Source: Eopsaltria australis (taxonomy: Eukaryota; Chordata; Aves; Passeriformes; Petroicidae). From it: DNA of 64,000 nt. Position 1 is the first letter of the stretch. Each line of letters begins with the position of its first letter. The stretch covers positions 124,001-188,000 of the forward strand of contig JAVTVJ010000981.1 in the NCBI GenBank assembly GCA_034509425.1, read 5' to 3'. Below are positions 63,001-64,000 of this stretch, piece by piece. Made by a program: the position numbers and the translations under genes. Under the pieces are notes generated by a model. That model saw only the letters and a program-made list of their open reading frames with translations, was not told the DNA's origin and ran no database searches.

Positions 63001-64000
63001 CTTTTGGCTATGATGATTTGCTGAATATTTAACTGAGCACAGCTGAATTGGAATGAAAGAGATTTGTCAAGTAGAGGCAGAAGGAGGTGGAAGAAGCGTT
63101 TGGGACTTTTCTGGTGCATCTTGAGGTTGAAGATTGATGTTTTAGCTGTGAGGAGCGTTTGTGAGGTTTAATGCAAAGCTCACCAATGTCGCCGGGGAGA
63201 TTCCCATTGAAGAGAGCTTGGAATAAGCCCCAATCCAATTTTTTTTTTTTAAGGAAACTGCAATTCCCTGTGAAAAGGTTCCATCATTAGTTTAAAGTTT
63301 GGTATATAAACATGTGTTGTGGTGTTTATTGAGCGAAAAAACCAAGATGGAACCAATACCAAATCTGTCACAAAATGCTAGTCTGGGTTCAGAGCCATTA
63401 TGTTTAAAATGTTAAAAACTAGAAATATTTTCATGTGGGAATTAATGCCACATTGGTTTATGACTTTTTGGGCTGTGATGGCTGAGTGAAAATACTGTTT
63501 ATCTTGTTTCATGATATTTATATTTTTCTTGGCTTTTCATAGTATGTCACAGCTAATTAATTTGTATAAATAATGATACACTGTTCATATGCTTGGTTTA
63601 TTACAGTGATTGTTGACGGTTGCTTTTTGACCAAGCAGAGTCCTATAGGAATCACTTTTCAAATTGCCTTTATATAATTTTTCAATTAAACGTATTTGTA
63701 GGCGAGCCTACTCCAATTCTAGTTTCTTTCCTCTATTTTTTTATTATCTTGGTTTAGCGATAGATTTAAAATCCAGTTGCATTTTTGGTAGTTTTGGGCA
63801 TGATAAAGAATCAAAGGACACTGTCAGTGAGCCATGTTACAAAGTCAAATTAGAAAAGCTCCTTATTTATCAAAGGAAATAAAATAGTTTGAAAACGATA
63901 ACCAGGCTGGTGTGTGGAGGGGAGTTGTGTGCAATCCCTGGTCTTAGTGGAATCTGTGACATTGTGTATTAATAATCAATAATATTGGTCTTGGATGGCC
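60098..64000 (+). other. BARX2: BARX2 intron 1 (start; continues past the window)
   Basis: It begins GTAAGCG. No candidate second exon (which should follow the HSC-A/G junction with a BARX-like Ser/Leu/Pro-rich sequence) was found before 64,000. In mammals this intron is tens of kilobases long. The sequence is AT-rich with small (AAAAT)n-type runs at 62,441-62,466 and A or T runs near 61,790 and 63,240. Confidence 0.85.
60274..60288 (+). promoter_or_regulatory. Candidate RFX X-box palindrome
   Basis: GTTACT-ATG-GGTAAC comprises two inverted half-sites with a 3-base spacer, matching the RFX X-box pattern with one mismatch. It sits within a 7-bp perfect inverted repeat (60,272-60,290), 177 bp into intron 1. 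Further GTTAC motifs follow at about 60,306 and 60,323. Confidence 0.35.

Noticed and set aside
1..64000. Bacterial-type systems, CRISPR arrays, tRNA or rRNA genes
   Set aside because: No spaced direct-repeat array and no tRNA or rRNA structure was seen. The window is vertebrate nuclear DNA.

Overview
The window looks like bird nuclear DNA, probably from a songbird. The evidence is several 5'-truncated CR1 LINE 3' ends, LTR elements of avian type, two GC-rich CpG-island promoters in otherwise AT-rich non-coding sequence, and a clearly recognisable first coding exon of the homeobox gene BARX2. Almost none of the window codes for host protein. Most of it is intron or intergenic DNA.

Layout. 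1-10.85 kb is non-coding and is probably the first intron of a minus-strand gene. 10.9-11.85 kb is a CpG island with good splice donors and start codons on both strands. In mammals the head-to-head neighbour of BARX2 is ARHGAP32, so this island may be an ARHGAP32 promoter, but no ARHGAP32 coding sequence is visible here. 11.9-12.95 kb holds three CR1 fragments. 18,606-25,915 is a plus-strand endogenous retrovirus. It has two LTRs of about 924 bp, a 5-bp target duplication (CCTTA), a Lys1,2-type primer-binding site, gag-pro-pol and no env. 31.27-32.23 kb is a second, unclassified LTR-like element. 29.3, 32.6, 43.1 and 49.6 kb carry short CR1 tails. A MIR-like SINE remnant lies near 41.5 kb, and LTR-like pieces lie near 43.2-43.6 and 50.3-51.3 kb. 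59.34-60.24 kb is the BARX2 promoter and first exon, with a purine-rich tract, a TATA box, an overlapping upstream ORF, the 70-codon coding part and a splice donor. 60.1-64 kb is the start of BARX2 intron 1.

The most striking observation is in the retrovirus. Gag, protease and pol lie in one reading frame of 1,748 codons (19,639-24,882) with no frameshift, yet that frame contains 25 premature stops. All 25 can be reached from a TGG tryptophan codon by G-to-A change alone (19 TAG, 3 TGA, 3 TAA). All three TGA stops are followed by G. Key catalytic Asp positions in reverse transcriptase and integrase read Asn. Such strand-biased G-to-A damage in GG context, without indels and with LTRs only about 2% different, is the footprint expected of APOBEC-like editing of minus-strand cDNA rather than ordinary decay. 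G-to-A editing of avian LTR elements has been reported before; this copy is a very clean example.

All calls rest on reading the sequence. No alignment, expression or database search was possible.
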